This document shows, in pieces, positions 8,497-17,260 of a stretch of DNA of 64,000 nt. Position 1 is the first letter of the stretch. Each line of letters starts with the position of its first letter. The position numbers were made by a program, and so were the translations under genes. Source of the DNA: Streptomyces diastaticus subsp. diastaticus (lineage in GTDB: Bacteria > Actinomycetota > Actinomycetes > Streptomycetales > Streptomycetaceae); contig NZ_BLLN01000003.1 in NCBI RefSeq assembly GCF_011170125.1, positions 1,932,501-1,996,500 on the forward strand. Reading direction: 5' to 3'. The notes beneath the pieces were generated by a model. It was not told the DNA's origin. It did no database searches and was given only the letters and a program-made list of their open reading frames with translations.

Positions 8497-9078
8497 TCAT
8501 CCCCAGTGGTCTCCCCAGCCCCACACGTCGGGGACCGCGAGGGCGTCCGCCGGGCCGCCGACGTCGAAACCGCCGCGGAAGAAGAGCATCGGCGGGCGGT
8601 CCGACACGGTCTCCAGGGCGAGCACCCGGCCCACGACCACGTCGTGATCGCCCCCGCCGTGCACGTCGTACACCTCGGCATGCACCCGGGATAGGACGTC
8701 CGGCAGGGACGGCGTGCCCCACGGGGACGGCTCCCAGTCCAGGTCCTCGTACTTGCGGCCCCTGCCGGATCCGAACCGGCCGCACAGGTCGGTCTGGTCC
8801 GCGGCCAGGATGTTGACGGTGAACCGGCCGGTCTCCCTGATCCTCGGCCACGCGCGCCCGCGGTGATCGGCGCAGAACAGCACCAGGGCCGGTTCGAGGG
8901 AGACGGACGCGAACGACTGGCAGGCGAAGCCGGCCGGGGCGCCGTCCCGCCCGAGCCCCGTCACCACGGTCACTCCCGACGCGAAGGACCCCATGACGCG
9001 CCGCATCCGCAGGGGTGTCGGCGCGGTCGCCTCGGCGGTGTCGGGCGGGGACAGGGACTCTGCGGCCATCGGTTTCAC
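8497..9078 (-). CDS. hsaB: Flavin reductase, HsaB-like
   Basis: A 193-residue flavin reductase of the HpaC/HsaB type. It would use NAD(P)H to supply reduced FMN to the two-component HsaA oxygenase that hydroxylates 3-HSA. Recognisable features are the N-terminal MRRVMGSFASGVTVVT strand, the flavin-binding FACQSFASVSLEPALVLFC region, and the HDVVVGRVLAL segment with the HDV motif near the C-terminus. It is divergent from the hsaD operon across a 368-bp promoter region. Which of the two HsaA homologues (15.1 and 42.4 kb) it serves is unknown; it could serve both. The family assignment is strong, while the precise partner is inferred from context. Confidence 0.8.
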   Translation of the reverse strand: MKPMAAESLSPPDTAEATAPTPLRMRRVMGSFASGVTVVTGLGRDGAPAGFACQSFASVSLEPALVLFCADHRGRAWPRIRETGRFTVNILAADQTDLCGRFGSGRGRKYEDLDWEPSPWGTPSLPDVLSRVHAEVYDVHGGGDHDVVVGRVLALETVSDRPPMLFFRGGFDVGGPADALAVPDVWGWGDHWG

Positions 9079-9158
9079 CTCGAGGGGGACGGGGGGAATG
9101 TGCCCGGGACGGGCGGAAGGCCGAAGCTAGGACACCGTCCGGACGGGCCGGGTGCCCG

Positions 9159-9175
9159 CTCTCGATGAGTGGAAC
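9159..9175 (-). promoter_or_regulatory. 17-bp dyad motif copy 1 (weak)
   Basis: Reads GTTCCACTCATCGAGAG on the minus strand, 11 of 17 positions matching the consensus GTCCCACTGACCGGTAC. It begins 81 bp upstream of the flavin reductase start. Confidence 0.4.
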
Positions 9176-9227
9176 CACCGGCCGGTGCGGGCCCGCGGGG
9201 CGCGCCTGCCCCGTTCCGGTCGCGCGC

Positions 9228-9244
9228 GTCCCGCTGACCGAGAC
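9228..9244 (+). promoter_or_regulatory. 17-bp dyad motif copy 2
   Basis: Reads GTCCCGCTGACCGAGAC, about 203 bp upstream of hsaD. It shares the CGAGA right end with copy 1, which faces the other way. Confidence 0.55.
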
Positions 9245-9446
9245 GTGTCCCGCGCGGCCCCGCCGGCCCTGGTTACCGTCCAGAAACCGATCACGAACGG
9301 CACCGTGGCAACGCCCCGGCCGGCGGCCGCCCGGAAGCCGCCGACCGCCGAAGGCCCGGCCACCGGCCACGCCAGGGCCGCGGGCCACAGAGCACCGGCC
9401 ACGGGCCGCCAGGAGCACCGACCACAAAGGTCAACCGAGGGCAGGG

Positions 9447-10331
9447 ATGATGACGGAGCTGAGCCACGACTCCACACTGCGCGAACTCCCCACAGACAAG
9501 GGCGTCCTGCGTTATCACGAGGCCGGAGACGGTCCGCCCCTGCTGATGCTGCACGGTTCGGGTCCCGGCGTCACCGGCTGGCGCAACTACCGCGACAACC
9601 TGGGCACGTTCGCCGCCCACTTCCGCTGCCTCGTCCTGGAGTTCCCCGGGTTCGGCGTCAGTGACCCCGCCGGCGGCCACCCCATGGCGACCGCGGCCTC
9701 CGCCGTGACCCGGTTCCTGGACGGCCTCGGCCTGACGCAGGTCGACGTCGTCGGCAACTCCATGGGCGGCATCATCGGCACCCGCTTCGCGCTCCGCCAC
9801 CCCGACCGGGTGCGCCGCCTGGTGACGATCGGCGGCATCGGCCGCAACGTGTTCAGCCCCGGGCCCGGCGAGGGCATCAAGCTGCTCACCGAGTTCACCG
9901 ACGCGCCCTCCCGCGAGGGCCTGGTGCGCTGGCTGAACTCGATGGTGTACGACCCGGCGCTGGTCACCGAGGAGCTGATCGAGGAACGATGGGCGCAGGC
10001 CACCGACCCGGCGACCCTCGCCGGCGCCCGGCTGATGTACGGCAGCGAGGCCTTCGCCGCCCGGACCGCCGCCGCGGCCGATTCCGACGAGCCCCCGTAC
10101 TGGGCGCTGCTGCACCGGCTGAAGGCCAAGACGCTGCTCACCTGGGGCCGCGACGACCGCGTCAGCCCCGTGGACATGGCCCTCCTGCCGATGCGCACCA
10201 TCCCGGACGCCGAACTCCATGTCTTCCCCGACTGCGGGCACTGGGTGATGATCGAGCAGAAGGCCGCCTGGGAGAGCGCGGTCCTCGCCTTCCTGACCCG
10301 CCAGGACACGACCCGCCAGGACCCGGCGTGA
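9447..10331 (+). CDS. hsaD: 4,9-DSHA hydrolase (meta-cleavage product hydrolase)
   Basis: A 294-residue alpha/beta hydrolase of the BphD/HsaD family. It cleaves the C-C bond of 4,9-DSHA, the product of HsaC, giving HIP (rings C/D) and 2-hydroxyhexa-2,4-dienoate. The fold marks are MLHGSGPGVTGW near 34-45, nucleophile Ser105 in GNSMGG, Asp237 in GRDDRVSP and His265 in DCGHW; the Asp and His numbers coincide with those known for BphD. Two ATG codons in tandem (9447, 9450) could start it, with a GAGGGCAGGG purine run upstream. Its stop overlaps the kstD start (GTGA at 10328-10331). It is the first gene of a nine-gene operon. Confidence 0.9.
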   Translation: MMTELSHDSTLRELPTDKGVLRYHEAGDGPPLLMLHGSGPGVTGWRNYRDNLGTFAAHFRCLVLEFPGFGVSDPAGGHPMATAASAVTRFLDGLGLTQVDVVGNSMGGIIGTRFALRHPDRVRRLVTIGGIGRNVFSPGPGEGIKLLTEFTDAPSREGLVRWLNSMVYDPALVTEELIEERWAQATDPATLAGARLMYGSEAFAARTAAAADSDEPPYWALLHRLKAKTLLTWGRDDRVSPVDMALLPMRTIPDAELHVFPDCGHWVMIEQKAAWESAVLAFLTRQDTTRQDPA

Positions 10332-12022
10332 GCGCCCCCGCCCAGCAGGGCTGGGACGAGGAGTTCGACTTCGTCGTGGTCGGCAGCGGCGGTGGCGGCA
10401 TGGCCGCCGCGCTGACCGCGGCCGACAGCGGCCTGAGCACCGTCCTGGTCGAGAAGGGGAAGATGTACGGCGGCACGACCGGCATCTCCGGCGGCGGCAT
10501 CTGGATCCCCAACAACCCCACCCTGCGCGCCGAGGGCCACGACGACAGCCGCGAGTCGATCCGCGCCTACCTGGACCTGCTCACCGAGGGACGCGTGCCC
10601 GCCGCCCGGCTCGACGCCTTCGTCGACCAGGGGCCCGCCACCATGGAACTGCTCGAGAAGAGCCGCTGGATGCGGTTCTCCTGGGTCAAGGGGTACGCCG
10701 ACTACCACCCCGAGTACGAGGGCGGACGCCGGCAGGGCCGGTCGGTCGAGGCGAAGCCCTTCGACACCCGCAAGCTCGGCGAGGACGAGAAGTACCAGCG
10801 GCCCAACAGCCTCAAGGGCCCCCTCGGCCTCTGGGTCACCTCGAAGGACTACCACGACCTCGCCATGGTCAAGCGGACCTGGCGCGGGCGCCGGGCCTCG
10901 GTCGTGGCCGCCTGGCGGGTCTCCTCCAACGTCGTGCGCCGCCGCCACATGGCCACCGGCGGGCGCGCCCTGGTCGCCCGCCTGCGCATGGCGCTCAAGG
11001 ACGCCGGCGTGCCGCTGTGGCTGCGCAGCCCGATGACCGAACTCGTCGTCGACGAGGCGGGCAAGGTCACCGGTGTCCTCGTCAGCCGCGAGGGCCGCAC
11101 CGTACGCGTCGGCGCCCGGCACGGCGTCCTCCTCGCGACCGGCGGGTTCGACCACAACCCGCGGATGCGCGAGAAGTACCTCCCCGAAGGCGGCCGGGAC
11201 GACCACAGCGCCGGCGCGGTCGAGAACGTCGGCGACGGCATCCTCGCCGGACAGGCTCTCGGTGCCGCCCTCGGCTTCATGGACGACGCCTGGTGGATGC
11301 CGTCCGTGCACCACCCCGCCGGCGCGACCGTCCCCCTGGTCTCCGAGCGCTGCATCCCGCCGTCGGTGATCGTCTCCGGCGACGGCCGGCGCTTCACCAA
11401 CGAGTCGTCGCCGTACGTGAACTTCGTCCACGACCAACTGGCCGGCGGCCACGTCCCCGCCTGGTTCGTGATGGACGCCAAGGCCCGCGCACGCTACCCC
11501 TTCGCCCAGGTGCTGCCCGGTGCGCCGTTCCACAAGGCGTTCTACGAGCAGGGCATCGTGCACCGCGCGGACAGCATCGGCGCCCTCGCGGAGCGGATCG
11601 GCCTGCCGGCGGACACGCTGGCCGAGACGGTGGAGCGGTTCAACGGCTTCGCCCGCACCGGCAAGGACACCGACTTCGGCCGGGGCGACAGCGCCTACGA
11701 CCGCTACTACGGTGACCCCACCCTCAAGAACCCCAACCTCGACGTGATCGACAAGGCCCCCTACTACGCCGTGCGCATCGAGGTCGGAGACCTCGGCACC
11801 AAGGGCGGCCTGGTCTGCGACGAGCACAGCCGCGTCCTGCGCGAGGACGGCACCGCCATCGCCGGGCTGTACGCCACGGGAAACGCCTCGGCGGCCGTGA
11901 TGGGCAACGAGTACGCGGGACCCGGCGCCACCATCGGCCCGGCCATGGTGTTCGGCCACATCGCCGCCCGGCACGCGGCAGCCGCCCGCACCGGGGCCGG
12001 GACCGCCGGAGGTGCGCCATGA
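10328..12022 (+). CDS. kstD: 3-ketosteroid Delta1-dehydrogenase
   Basis: FAD enzyme of 564 residues that inserts the C1-C2 double bond into 3-keto-4-ene steroids, needed for ring B opening. The N-terminal dinucleotide-binding motif is GSGGGG at 19-24. The C-terminal NEYAGPGATIGPAMVFG segment holds Tyr529 and the Gly four residues later, equivalent to the known catalytic Tyr487/Gly491 pair of the Rhodococcus enzyme. A further Tyr in RARYPF matches the position expected for the middle catalytic tyrosine. GTG 10328 is chosen as start because it gives the GTGA overlap with hsaD and lies just before the FAD motif. Length is normal for KstD. Confidence 0.92.
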   Translation: MSAPAQQGWDEEFDFVVVGSGGGGMAAALTAADSGLSTVLVEKGKMYGGTTGISGGGIWIPNNPTLRAEGHDDSRESIRAYLDLLTEGRVPAARLDAFVDQGPATMELLEKSRWMRFSWVKGYADYHPEYEGGRRQGRSVEAKPFDTRKLGEDEKYQRPNSLKGPLGLWVTSKDYHDLAMVKRTWRGRRASVVAAWRVSSNVVRRRHMATGGRALVARLRMALKDAGVPLWLRSPMTELVVDEAGKVTGVLVSREGRTVRVGARHGVLLATGGFDHNPRMREKYLPEGGRDDHSAGAVENVGDGILAGQALGAALGFMDDAWWMPSVHHPAGATVPLVSERCIPPSVIVSGDGRRFTNESSPYVNFVHDQLAGGHVPAWFVMDAKARARYPFAQVLPGAPFHKAFYEQGIVHRADSIGALAERIGLPADTLAETVERFNGFARTGKDTDFGRGDSAYDRYYGDPTLKNPNLDVIDKAPYYAVRIEVGDLGTKGGLVCDEHSRVLREDGTAIAGLYATGNASAAVMGNEYAGPGATIGPAMVFGHIAARHAAAARTGAGTAGGAP

Positions 12023-13056
12023 GCCCCGGACCGCTGACCGTCCGCGTCGTCAAGGTGATCAGGGAGACGGCCGACGCGCACTCCCTGATCCTGGAACCCG
12101 CGGAGGAGGACCGCGCCGCGTTCGCCTACCGGCCGGGGCAGTTCCTCACCCTGCGGGTTCCTTCCCAGCGGGACGGCGGTGTCGCGCGCTGCTACTCCCT
12201 GTGCAGCTCCCCGGTCCGTGACGAGGCGATGAAGGTCACCGTCAAGCGCACGGCGGGTGGCTACGCGTCCCACTGGATCTGCGACCACGTCACCGAGGGC
12301 GACACCCTCCAGGTGCTGCGTCCCGCGGGCTCCTTCACCCCGGAAACCCTCGACGGCGACTTCCTGCTGCTCGCTGCGGGCAGCGGCGTCACTCCCGTCA
12401 TGTCGATCCTCACCTCGGCCCTGCACGCGGGAACCGGCAAGGTCGCCCTGGTCTACGCCAACCGCGACGAGCAGTCCGTCATCTTCCGGGAGGAACTGGC
12501 CGAGCTGGCACGGGAGTACGACGGCCGGCTGACCGTCCTGCACTGGCTGGAGTCCCTCCAGGGCCGGCCCACCGCGGCCGGACTGCGGGCCCTCGCCGGA
12601 CCGTACGCCGGCCGTCCGGCCTTCGTGTGCGGTCCCGGCCCCTTCATGGACCTCGCCACGGGGGCCCTCGCCGACCTGGGGGTGCCGCCCGGCCGGATCA
12701 CGGTCGAGCGGTTCACCTCCCTGACCGGCGACCCCTTCGCCCACCCCGGCAGCGACTCGGAGCCGGACGCCGACGGGCCGGTCAGCACCGCCGAGGTGGA
12801 GCTGGACGGTGTCAGCCGCACCGTCGACTGGCCGCGCGGCAAGCCCCTGCTCGACGTGCTCCTCGCCGCCGGGCTCGACGCCCCCTACTCCTGCCGTGAG
12901 GGCGCGTGCAGCGCCTGCGCCTGTGTCCTCGTGGAGGGCGAGGTCGTCATGGAGCGCAACGAGGTCCTCGACGCCCAGGACCTGGCCGACGGGCTGGTCC
13001 TCGCCTGCCAGGCCCACCCGGTCAGCGAGCGGCTGAAGGTCACCTACGACGGCTGA
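12019..13056 (+). CDS. kshB: 3-ketosteroid 9alpha-hydroxylase reductase
   Basis: A 345-residue FAD and [2Fe-2S] reductase that passes electrons from NADH to the KshA oxygenase. The domains are in the usual KshB order: FAD-binding barrel with RCYSLCSSP (57-65), NAD-binding domain with GSGVTP (121-126) and CGPGPFMD, and a C-terminal plant-type ferredoxin with Cys292, Cys297, Cys300 and Cys330 (C-x4-C-x2-C-x29-C). It overlaps kstD by ATGA. KshA itself is encoded 6 kb away on the other strand. A phenylacetate- or other ring-hydroxylase reductase would look similar; the kstD operon context favours KshB. Confidence 0.9.
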   Translation: MSPGPLTVRVVKVIRETADAHSLILEPAEEDRAAFAYRPGQFLTLRVPSQRDGGVARCYSLCSSPVRDEAMKVTVKRTAGGYASHWICDHVTEGDTLQVLRPAGSFTPETLDGDFLLLAAGSGVTPVMSILTSALHAGTGKVALVYANRDEQSVIFREELAELAREYDGRLTVLHWLESLQGRPTAAGLRALAGPYAGRPAFVCGPGPFMDLATGALADLGVPPGRITVERFTSLTGDPFAHPGSDSEPDADGPVSTAEVELDGVSRTVDWPRGKPLLDVLLAAGLDAPYSCREGACSACACVLVEGEVVMERNEVLDAQDLADGLVLACQAHPVSERLKVTYDG

Positions 13057-13110
13057 CCGGCCGACCGTCTTCTCGTTCACCCCTCTCTTCTCTGGACTCC
13101 CCCGACTCGG

Positions 13111-14034
13111 ATGAGGTTCGAAACAGTGACCAAGGCGACCGCCGCGATCGTCGGTTCCGGCAACATCGGCACCGACCTGATGTACAAGCTGCTGCGCTCC
13201 GGGACCATCGAGCCGCGCTGGATGATCGGCGTCGACGCGCGGAGCCCCGGCCTCGAACGGGCCGCCGACCACGGCCTGCACATCGGCGACGACGGTGTGG
13301 ACGCCCTGCTGGCCGGCTCCGAACGGCCGGACCTGGTCTTCGAGGCCACCTCCGCCCACGTGCACCGGGCCAACGCGCCGAAGTACGCCGGACTCGGCAT
13401 CCAGGCGATCGATCTGACCCCGGCCGCGATCGGCCCCGCCGTGGTACCCGCCGTGAACCTCGGCGACCACCTCGACGCGCCGAACGTCTCCCTCATCACC
13501 TGCGGCGGGCAGGCGACCATCCCGATCGTGCACGCCGTCTCCCGGGTCACCGACGTGCCCTACGCGGAGATCGTCGCCAGCGTCGCCTCGCCCTCCGCCG
13601 GGCCCGGCACCCGCGCCAACATCGACGAGTTCACCCTCACCACCAGCCGCGGCGTCGAGACCATCGGCGGCGCCGCCCGGGGCAAGGCCATCATCATCCT
13701 CAACCCGGCCGAACCGCCGATGCTCATGCAGGACACCGTCTTCTGCGCGATCCCCGCCGAGGCCGACCACGCCGCCGTCAGCGCCTCCATCCACGAGACC
13801 GTCGCCAGGGTCGCCTCCTACGTGCCCGGCTACCGGCTGCGCACCGAACCGCAGTTCGACGAGCCGACCCCGGTCAGCGGCGGACTCGCCCGCGTGGCGG
13901 TGTTCATCGAGGTGGAGGGCGCGGGCGACTTCCTGCCCCCGTACTCCGGAAACCTCGACATCATGACCGCCGCCGCCACCAAGGTCGGCGAGGGCTTCGC
14001 CCAGCGGATCACCGCCCGCCGTGCCGGCGCCTGA
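13111..14034 (+). CDS. hsaG: Propanal/acetaldehyde dehydrogenase (acylating)
   Basis: A 307-residue acylating aldehyde dehydrogenase converting the propanal made by HsaF to propionyl-CoA with NAD+ and CoA. The NAD motif GSGNIG is at 15-20 and the catalytic Cys131 lies in [11 protein letters not shown]. It sits directly before hsaF, with which the family forms a channelling complex. The start is uncertain. GTG 13126 has GAGG nine bases upstream and may be the real start; ATG 13111 has no clear ribosome site. The 54-bp gap after kshB shows no promoter-like motif. Confidence 0.92.
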   Translation: MRFETVTKATAAIVGSGNIGTDLMYKLLRSGTIEPRWMIGVDARSPGLERAADHGLHIGDDGVDALLAGSERPDLVFEATSAHVHRANAPKYAGLGIQAIDLTPAAIGPAVVPAVNLGDHLDAPNVSLITCGGQATIPIVHAVSRVTDVPYAEIVASVASPSAGPGTRANIDEFTLTTSRGVETIGGAARGKAIIILNPAEPPMLMQDTVFCAIPAEADHAAVSASIHETVARVASYVPGYRLRTEPQFDEPTPVSGGLARVAVFIEVEGAGDFLPPYSGNLDIMTAAATKVGEGFAQRITARRAGA

Positions 14035-14062
14035 GACCCGCTCACCGAGGAGTACCCGAACC

Positions 14063-15115
14063 ATGCCCTACAGCAGCGACCTGGACATCCGCGTCACCGA
14101 CTCGTCCCTCAGGGACGGGTCGCACGCCAAGCAGCACCAGTTCACCGTCGACCACGTCACCTCCGTCGTGGCCGCCCTCGACGACGCGGGCGTCCCCGTC
14201 ATCGAGGTCACCCACGGCGACGGCCTCGGGGGGTCCTCGTTCAACTACGGCTTCAGCCACACCCCCGAGCAGGAACTCATCAAGGCCGCCGTGAGGACCG
14301 CGCGGCGCGCGAAGATCGCCTTCCTGATGCTGCCCGGCCTCGGCCTCCAGGACGACATCCGCGAGGCGGCCGACAACGGCGCCTCGGTCTGCCGGATCGC
14401 CACCCACTGCACCGAGGCCGACATCTCCGTCCAGCACTTCGGGCTCGCCCGCGACCTGGGCCTGGAGACCGTCGGGTTCCTGATGATGTCGCACAGCAGC
14501 CCGCCCGGGGCACTGGCCCGCCAGGCCCGCGTCATGGCCGACGCCGGCTGCCAGTGCGTGTACGTCGTCGACTCCGCCGGGGCCCTCGTCATGGAGGACA
14601 CCGGGGACCGCGTCGCCGCCTTGGTCGCCGAACTCGGTGACGACGCCCAGGTCGGCTTCCACGGCCACGAGAACCTCGGTCTCGGCGTCGCCAACTCGGT
14701 CCTCGCCGTGCGCGCCGGAGCCACCCAGATCGACGGCTCCACCCGCCGCTTCGGCGCGGGCGCCGGCAACACCCCCGTCGAGGGGTTCGCCGCCGTCGCC
14801 GAACGCCTCGGCATCCGCACCGGCATCGACGTACTGAAGATCGTCGACGCCGCCGAGGACGTCGTACGGCCCGTCATGGACGGCGAGTGCCTGCTCGACC
14901 GCATGTCCCTGACGATGGGCTACGCCGGCGTCTACTCCAGCTTCCTGAAGCACGCCGCCCGCCAGGCCGGAAAGTACGGGGTGTCCGGCGCCGAGATCCT
15001 GCTGGAGGCGGGACGCCGCAAGCTCGTCGGCGGCCAGGAGGACCAGCTCATCGAGATCGCGGTCGGCCTCGCCGAGAGGGACCGTACCACCGCACCGACC
15101 TCTCCCGGGAAGTGA
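14063..15115 (+). CDS. hsaF: 4-hydroxy-2-oxovalerate/hexanoate aldolase
   Basis: A 350-residue DmpG-type class II aldolase. It splits 4-hydroxy-2-oxohexanoate, derived from ring A, into pyruvate and propanal. Metal ligands are visible: Asp18 in RDGSHA, and His200 and His202 in FHGHENLG, the same numbers as in DmpG. The C-terminal region, with [13 protein letters not shown], is the part that contacts the dehydrogenase partner in the family. A GAGGAG ribosome site precedes ATG 14063. It follows hsaG with a 28-bp gap. HsaE, the preceding enzyme, is encoded 20 kb downstream. Confidence 0.93.
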   Translation: MPYSSDLDIRVTDSSLRDGSHAKQHQFTVDHVTSVVAALDDAGVPVIEVTHGDGLGGSSFNYGFSHTPEQELIKAAVRTARRAKIAFLMLPGLGLQDDIREAADNGASVCRIATHCTEADISVQHFGLARDLGLETVGFLMMSHSSPPGALARQARVMADAGCQCVYVVDSAGALVMEDTGDRVAALVAELGDDAQVGFHGHENLGLGVANSVLAVRAGATQIDGSTRRFGAGAGNTPVEGFAAVAERLGIRTGIDVLKIVDAAEDVVRPVMDGECLLDRMSLTMGYAGVYSSFLKHAARQAGKYGVSGAEILLEAGRRKLVGGQEDQLIEIAVGLAERDRTTAPTSPGK

Positions 15116-15123
15116 GCACAGCC

Positions 15124-16308
15124 ATGACCAATCCCGTACTCGAGGCCGTCGAGGCCCGCGCCGGTGAACTCAGCGCCCTCGGACCCGCCAACGAGGCGCT
15201 CGGCCGGCTCGACGACCGGGCCGCCGAGATCCTGCGGGACGTCGGCGCGATCCGGATGCTCCAGCCCAAGAAGTACGGCGGCCTGGAACTGCACCCGCGC
15301 GAGTTCGCCGAGACCGTCATGCGGATCGCCGCCTGCGACGGCGCCGCCGGCTGGGTGGCCGGCGTCGTCGGCGTGCACCCGTGGGAGATGGCGATGGCCG
15401 ACCCGAGGGTCCAGGACGAGGTCTGGGGCGAGGACCAGGACACCTGGATCGCCTCCCCCTACGCGCCGATGGGGCTGCTGCGCCCGGTCGACGGCGGCTA
15501 CGTCTTCAACGGGCACTGGCAGTTCTCCTCCGGCACCGACCACTGCGAATGGATCTTCCTCGGTGGCTTCCTCGCCGACGCCGACGGCGAACGTCTGAGC
15601 CCCCCGCGGTCCGTGCACGTCATCCTGCCGCGCGCCGACTACGAGATCGTCGAGGACTCCTGGGACGTCGTCGGCCTGCGCGGCACCGGCAGCAAGGACA
15701 TCGTCGTCAGGGACGCCTTCGTCCCCGGCTACCGGGTCATCGAGTACCACAAGGTGGTGGACGGCTCCCTGGCCGCGGAGGCGGGACTGACGAACCCCGC
15801 CTACCGGCTGCCGTTCTCCGCCGCCTTCCCCCTCGGCATCACCGCCGCCCTCATCGGCATGTGCGAGGGAGCCCTCGCCCACCACCTCGCCCACCAGCGC
15901 GGCCGTGTGCAGATCACCGGCCAGGCCGTGCGGGACGACCCGTACGTCATGTACGCGGTCGGCGACGCGGCGGCGGAGATCGCCGCCTCGCGTGCCGCGC
16001 TGTTGCAGAACGTCTCCGAGGTCTACGACATGGTCGCCGCCGGGCAGGAGGTCTCCTTCGAGCGCAGGGCTGTCGGCCGGCGAGTCCAGGCCGCCGCCGC
16101 CTGGCGCGCCGCCCGAGCGGTGGACGAGATCGTGGCCCGCTCCGGCGGCAACGCCATGCGGCTCGACAACCCGATCCAGCGCTTCTGGCGCGACGTGCAC
16201 ATGGGCCTCGCGCACGCCATCCACGTGCCGGGGCCGGTCTTCCACGCCTCCGCGCTGACGGAGATCGGCGTGGAGCCGCCGACGGGCCCGATGCGCTCGA
16301 TGATCTGA
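15124..16308 (+). CDS. hsaA: Flavin-dependent monooxygenase of the HsaA type
   Basis: A 394-residue acyl-CoA-dehydrogenase-fold oxygenase component. HsaA uses FMNH2 and O2 to hydroxylate 3-HSA to the catechol 3,4-DHSA. Family features are MLQPKKYGG (about 40-48), the GHWQFSSGTDHCEW segment lining the flavin pocket, DVVGLRGTGSKDIVV, and the C-terminal QRFWRDVHMGLAHAIH. It lies immediately before hsaC, which favours the HsaA role. However, the second homologue at 42421 is closer in wording to the mycobacterial HsaA C-terminus (RDQVR, AHAGSVHVANDVERA), so this copy may act on a modified substrate or another step. Start ATG 15124, 8 bp after hsaF. Confidence 0.8.
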   Translation: MTNPVLEAVEARAGELSALGPANEALGRLDDRAAEILRDVGAIRMLQPKKYGGLELHPREFAETVMRIAACDGAAGWVAGVVGVHPWEMAMADPRVQDEVWGEDQDTWIASPYAPMGLLRPVDGGYVFNGHWQFSSGTDHCEWIFLGGFLADADGERLSPPRSVHVILPRADYEIVEDSWDVVGLRGTGSKDIVVRDAFVPGYRVIEYHKVVDGSLAAEAGLTNPAYRLPFSAAFPLGITAALIGMCEGALAHHLAHQRGRVQITGQAVRDDPYVMYAVGDAAAEIAASRAALLQNVSEVYDMVAAGQEVSFERRAVGRRVQAAAAWRAARAVDEIVARSGGNAMRLDNPIQRFWRDVHMGLAHAIHVPGPVFHASALTEIGVEPPTGPMRSMI

Positions 16309-16327
16309 CCACCAGAGAGGACCAGAC

Positions 16328-17260
16328 ATGACTCAGATCCGAGGACTCGGCTACCTCCGGGTCCAGACCCGGGACATCGACCGCTGGCGCGAACTCGCCG
16401 TGGACGCGCTCGGGTTCGCCGAGGGCACCGGACCGGACCCGGACGGCCTGTACCTGCGCATGGACGAGCGCCGGGCGCGGCTCGTCGTCCTGCCCGGCGA
16501 CAGCGACCGTGTGCTGTCGGTCGGCTGGGAGGTGCGGGACCAGTTCGCGCTGGCCGCCGTCGGACGCGCCGTCGAGGCGTACGGCACGGCCGTGCAGACG
16601 CTCAGCCGGGAGGAGGCCGACGACCGGGGGGTGGAGGCGGGCGTCACCTTCGAGGACCCGGCGGGCGTCCCCGTCGAGGTGTTCTTCGCGCCGGTCCTCG
16701 ACCACAGCCCCGTACTGACCGGCCTCGGGCAGCGGTTCGTCACCGGCGGTCAGGGGATGGGGCACGTCGTGCTGCCCACCACCGCCATGGACGACACGGT
16801 CGCCTTCTACACCGAGGTCCTCGGCTTCCTGCCGCGCGGCGCCATGCGGCTCGGCGGCCGGTCGTCCGGCGGCCCCGCGCGCCGACTGCGCTTCATGGGC
16901 GTCAACGAACGGCACCACAGCCTCGCCGTCGCCCCGGCCCCGCACCACTCGGACCCCGGGGTGGTCCACCTCATGGTCGAGGTGGACACCCTGGACGCCG
17001 TCGGCCGCGCCCTCGACAACGTGCGAGGGGCAGGCTTCTCGATCTCCTCCACGCTGGGCCGGCACACCAACGACAAGATGGTCTCCTTCTACGTGCGTGC
17101 CCCGGGCGGCTGGGACATCGAGTACGGCTGCGAGGGCATGCGGGTCGACGAGACCCACTACACCGCCGAGGAGATCACCGCCGACAGCTACTGGGGCCAC
17201 GACTGGTCCGGCTCCGAGCCACTGGCCGCCTTCACCTCGCCGGCCGGGACGGACCGGTGA
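16328..17260 (+). CDS. hsaC: 3,4-DHSA extradiol dioxygenase
   Basis: A 310-residue two-domain type I extradiol dioxygenase. It opens the ring A catechol of 3,4-DHSA to give 4,9-DSHA, the HsaD substrate. Iron ligands line up with the family: His146 (GMGHVV), His214 (VVHLMVEV) and Glu265 (DIEYG), within one residue of the known HsaC numbering. The catalytic base His is in NERHHS (196/197). Residues 1-135 form the degenerate N-terminal VOC domain. It follows the hsaA-like gene after 19 bp, and its stop overlaps the start of the next flavoprotein gene (GTGA at 17257-17260). Confidence 0.93.
   Translation: MTQIRGLGYLRVQTRDIDRWRELAVDALGFAEGTGPDPDGLYLRMDERRARLVVLPGDSDRVLSVGWEVRDQFALAAVGRAVEAYGTAVQTLSREEADDRGVEAGVTFEDPAGVPVEVFFAPVLDHSPVLTGLGQRFVTGGQGMGHVVLPTTAMDDTVAFYTEVLGFLPRGAMRLGGRSSGGPARRLRFMGVNERHHSLAVAPAPHHSDPGVVHLMVEVDTLDAVGRALDNVRGAGFSISSTLGRHTNDKMVSFYVRAPGGWDIEYGCEGMRVDETHYTAEEITADSYWGHDWSGSEPLAAFTSPAGTDR

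Larger units (their letters stand above)
9079..9446. other. Divergent promoter region hsaB/hsaD
   Basis: No gene is seen in this 368-bp gap. It contains two copies of the 17-bp dyad motif, one on each strand, and the promoters of both flanking operons should lie here. Confidence 0.6.

Noticed and set aside
9587..14064. Long minus-strand frames opposite hsaD-kstD-kshB-hsaG
   Set aside because: Same GC-shadow effect; no domain motifs, and the opposite strand carries a complete, coupled operon.
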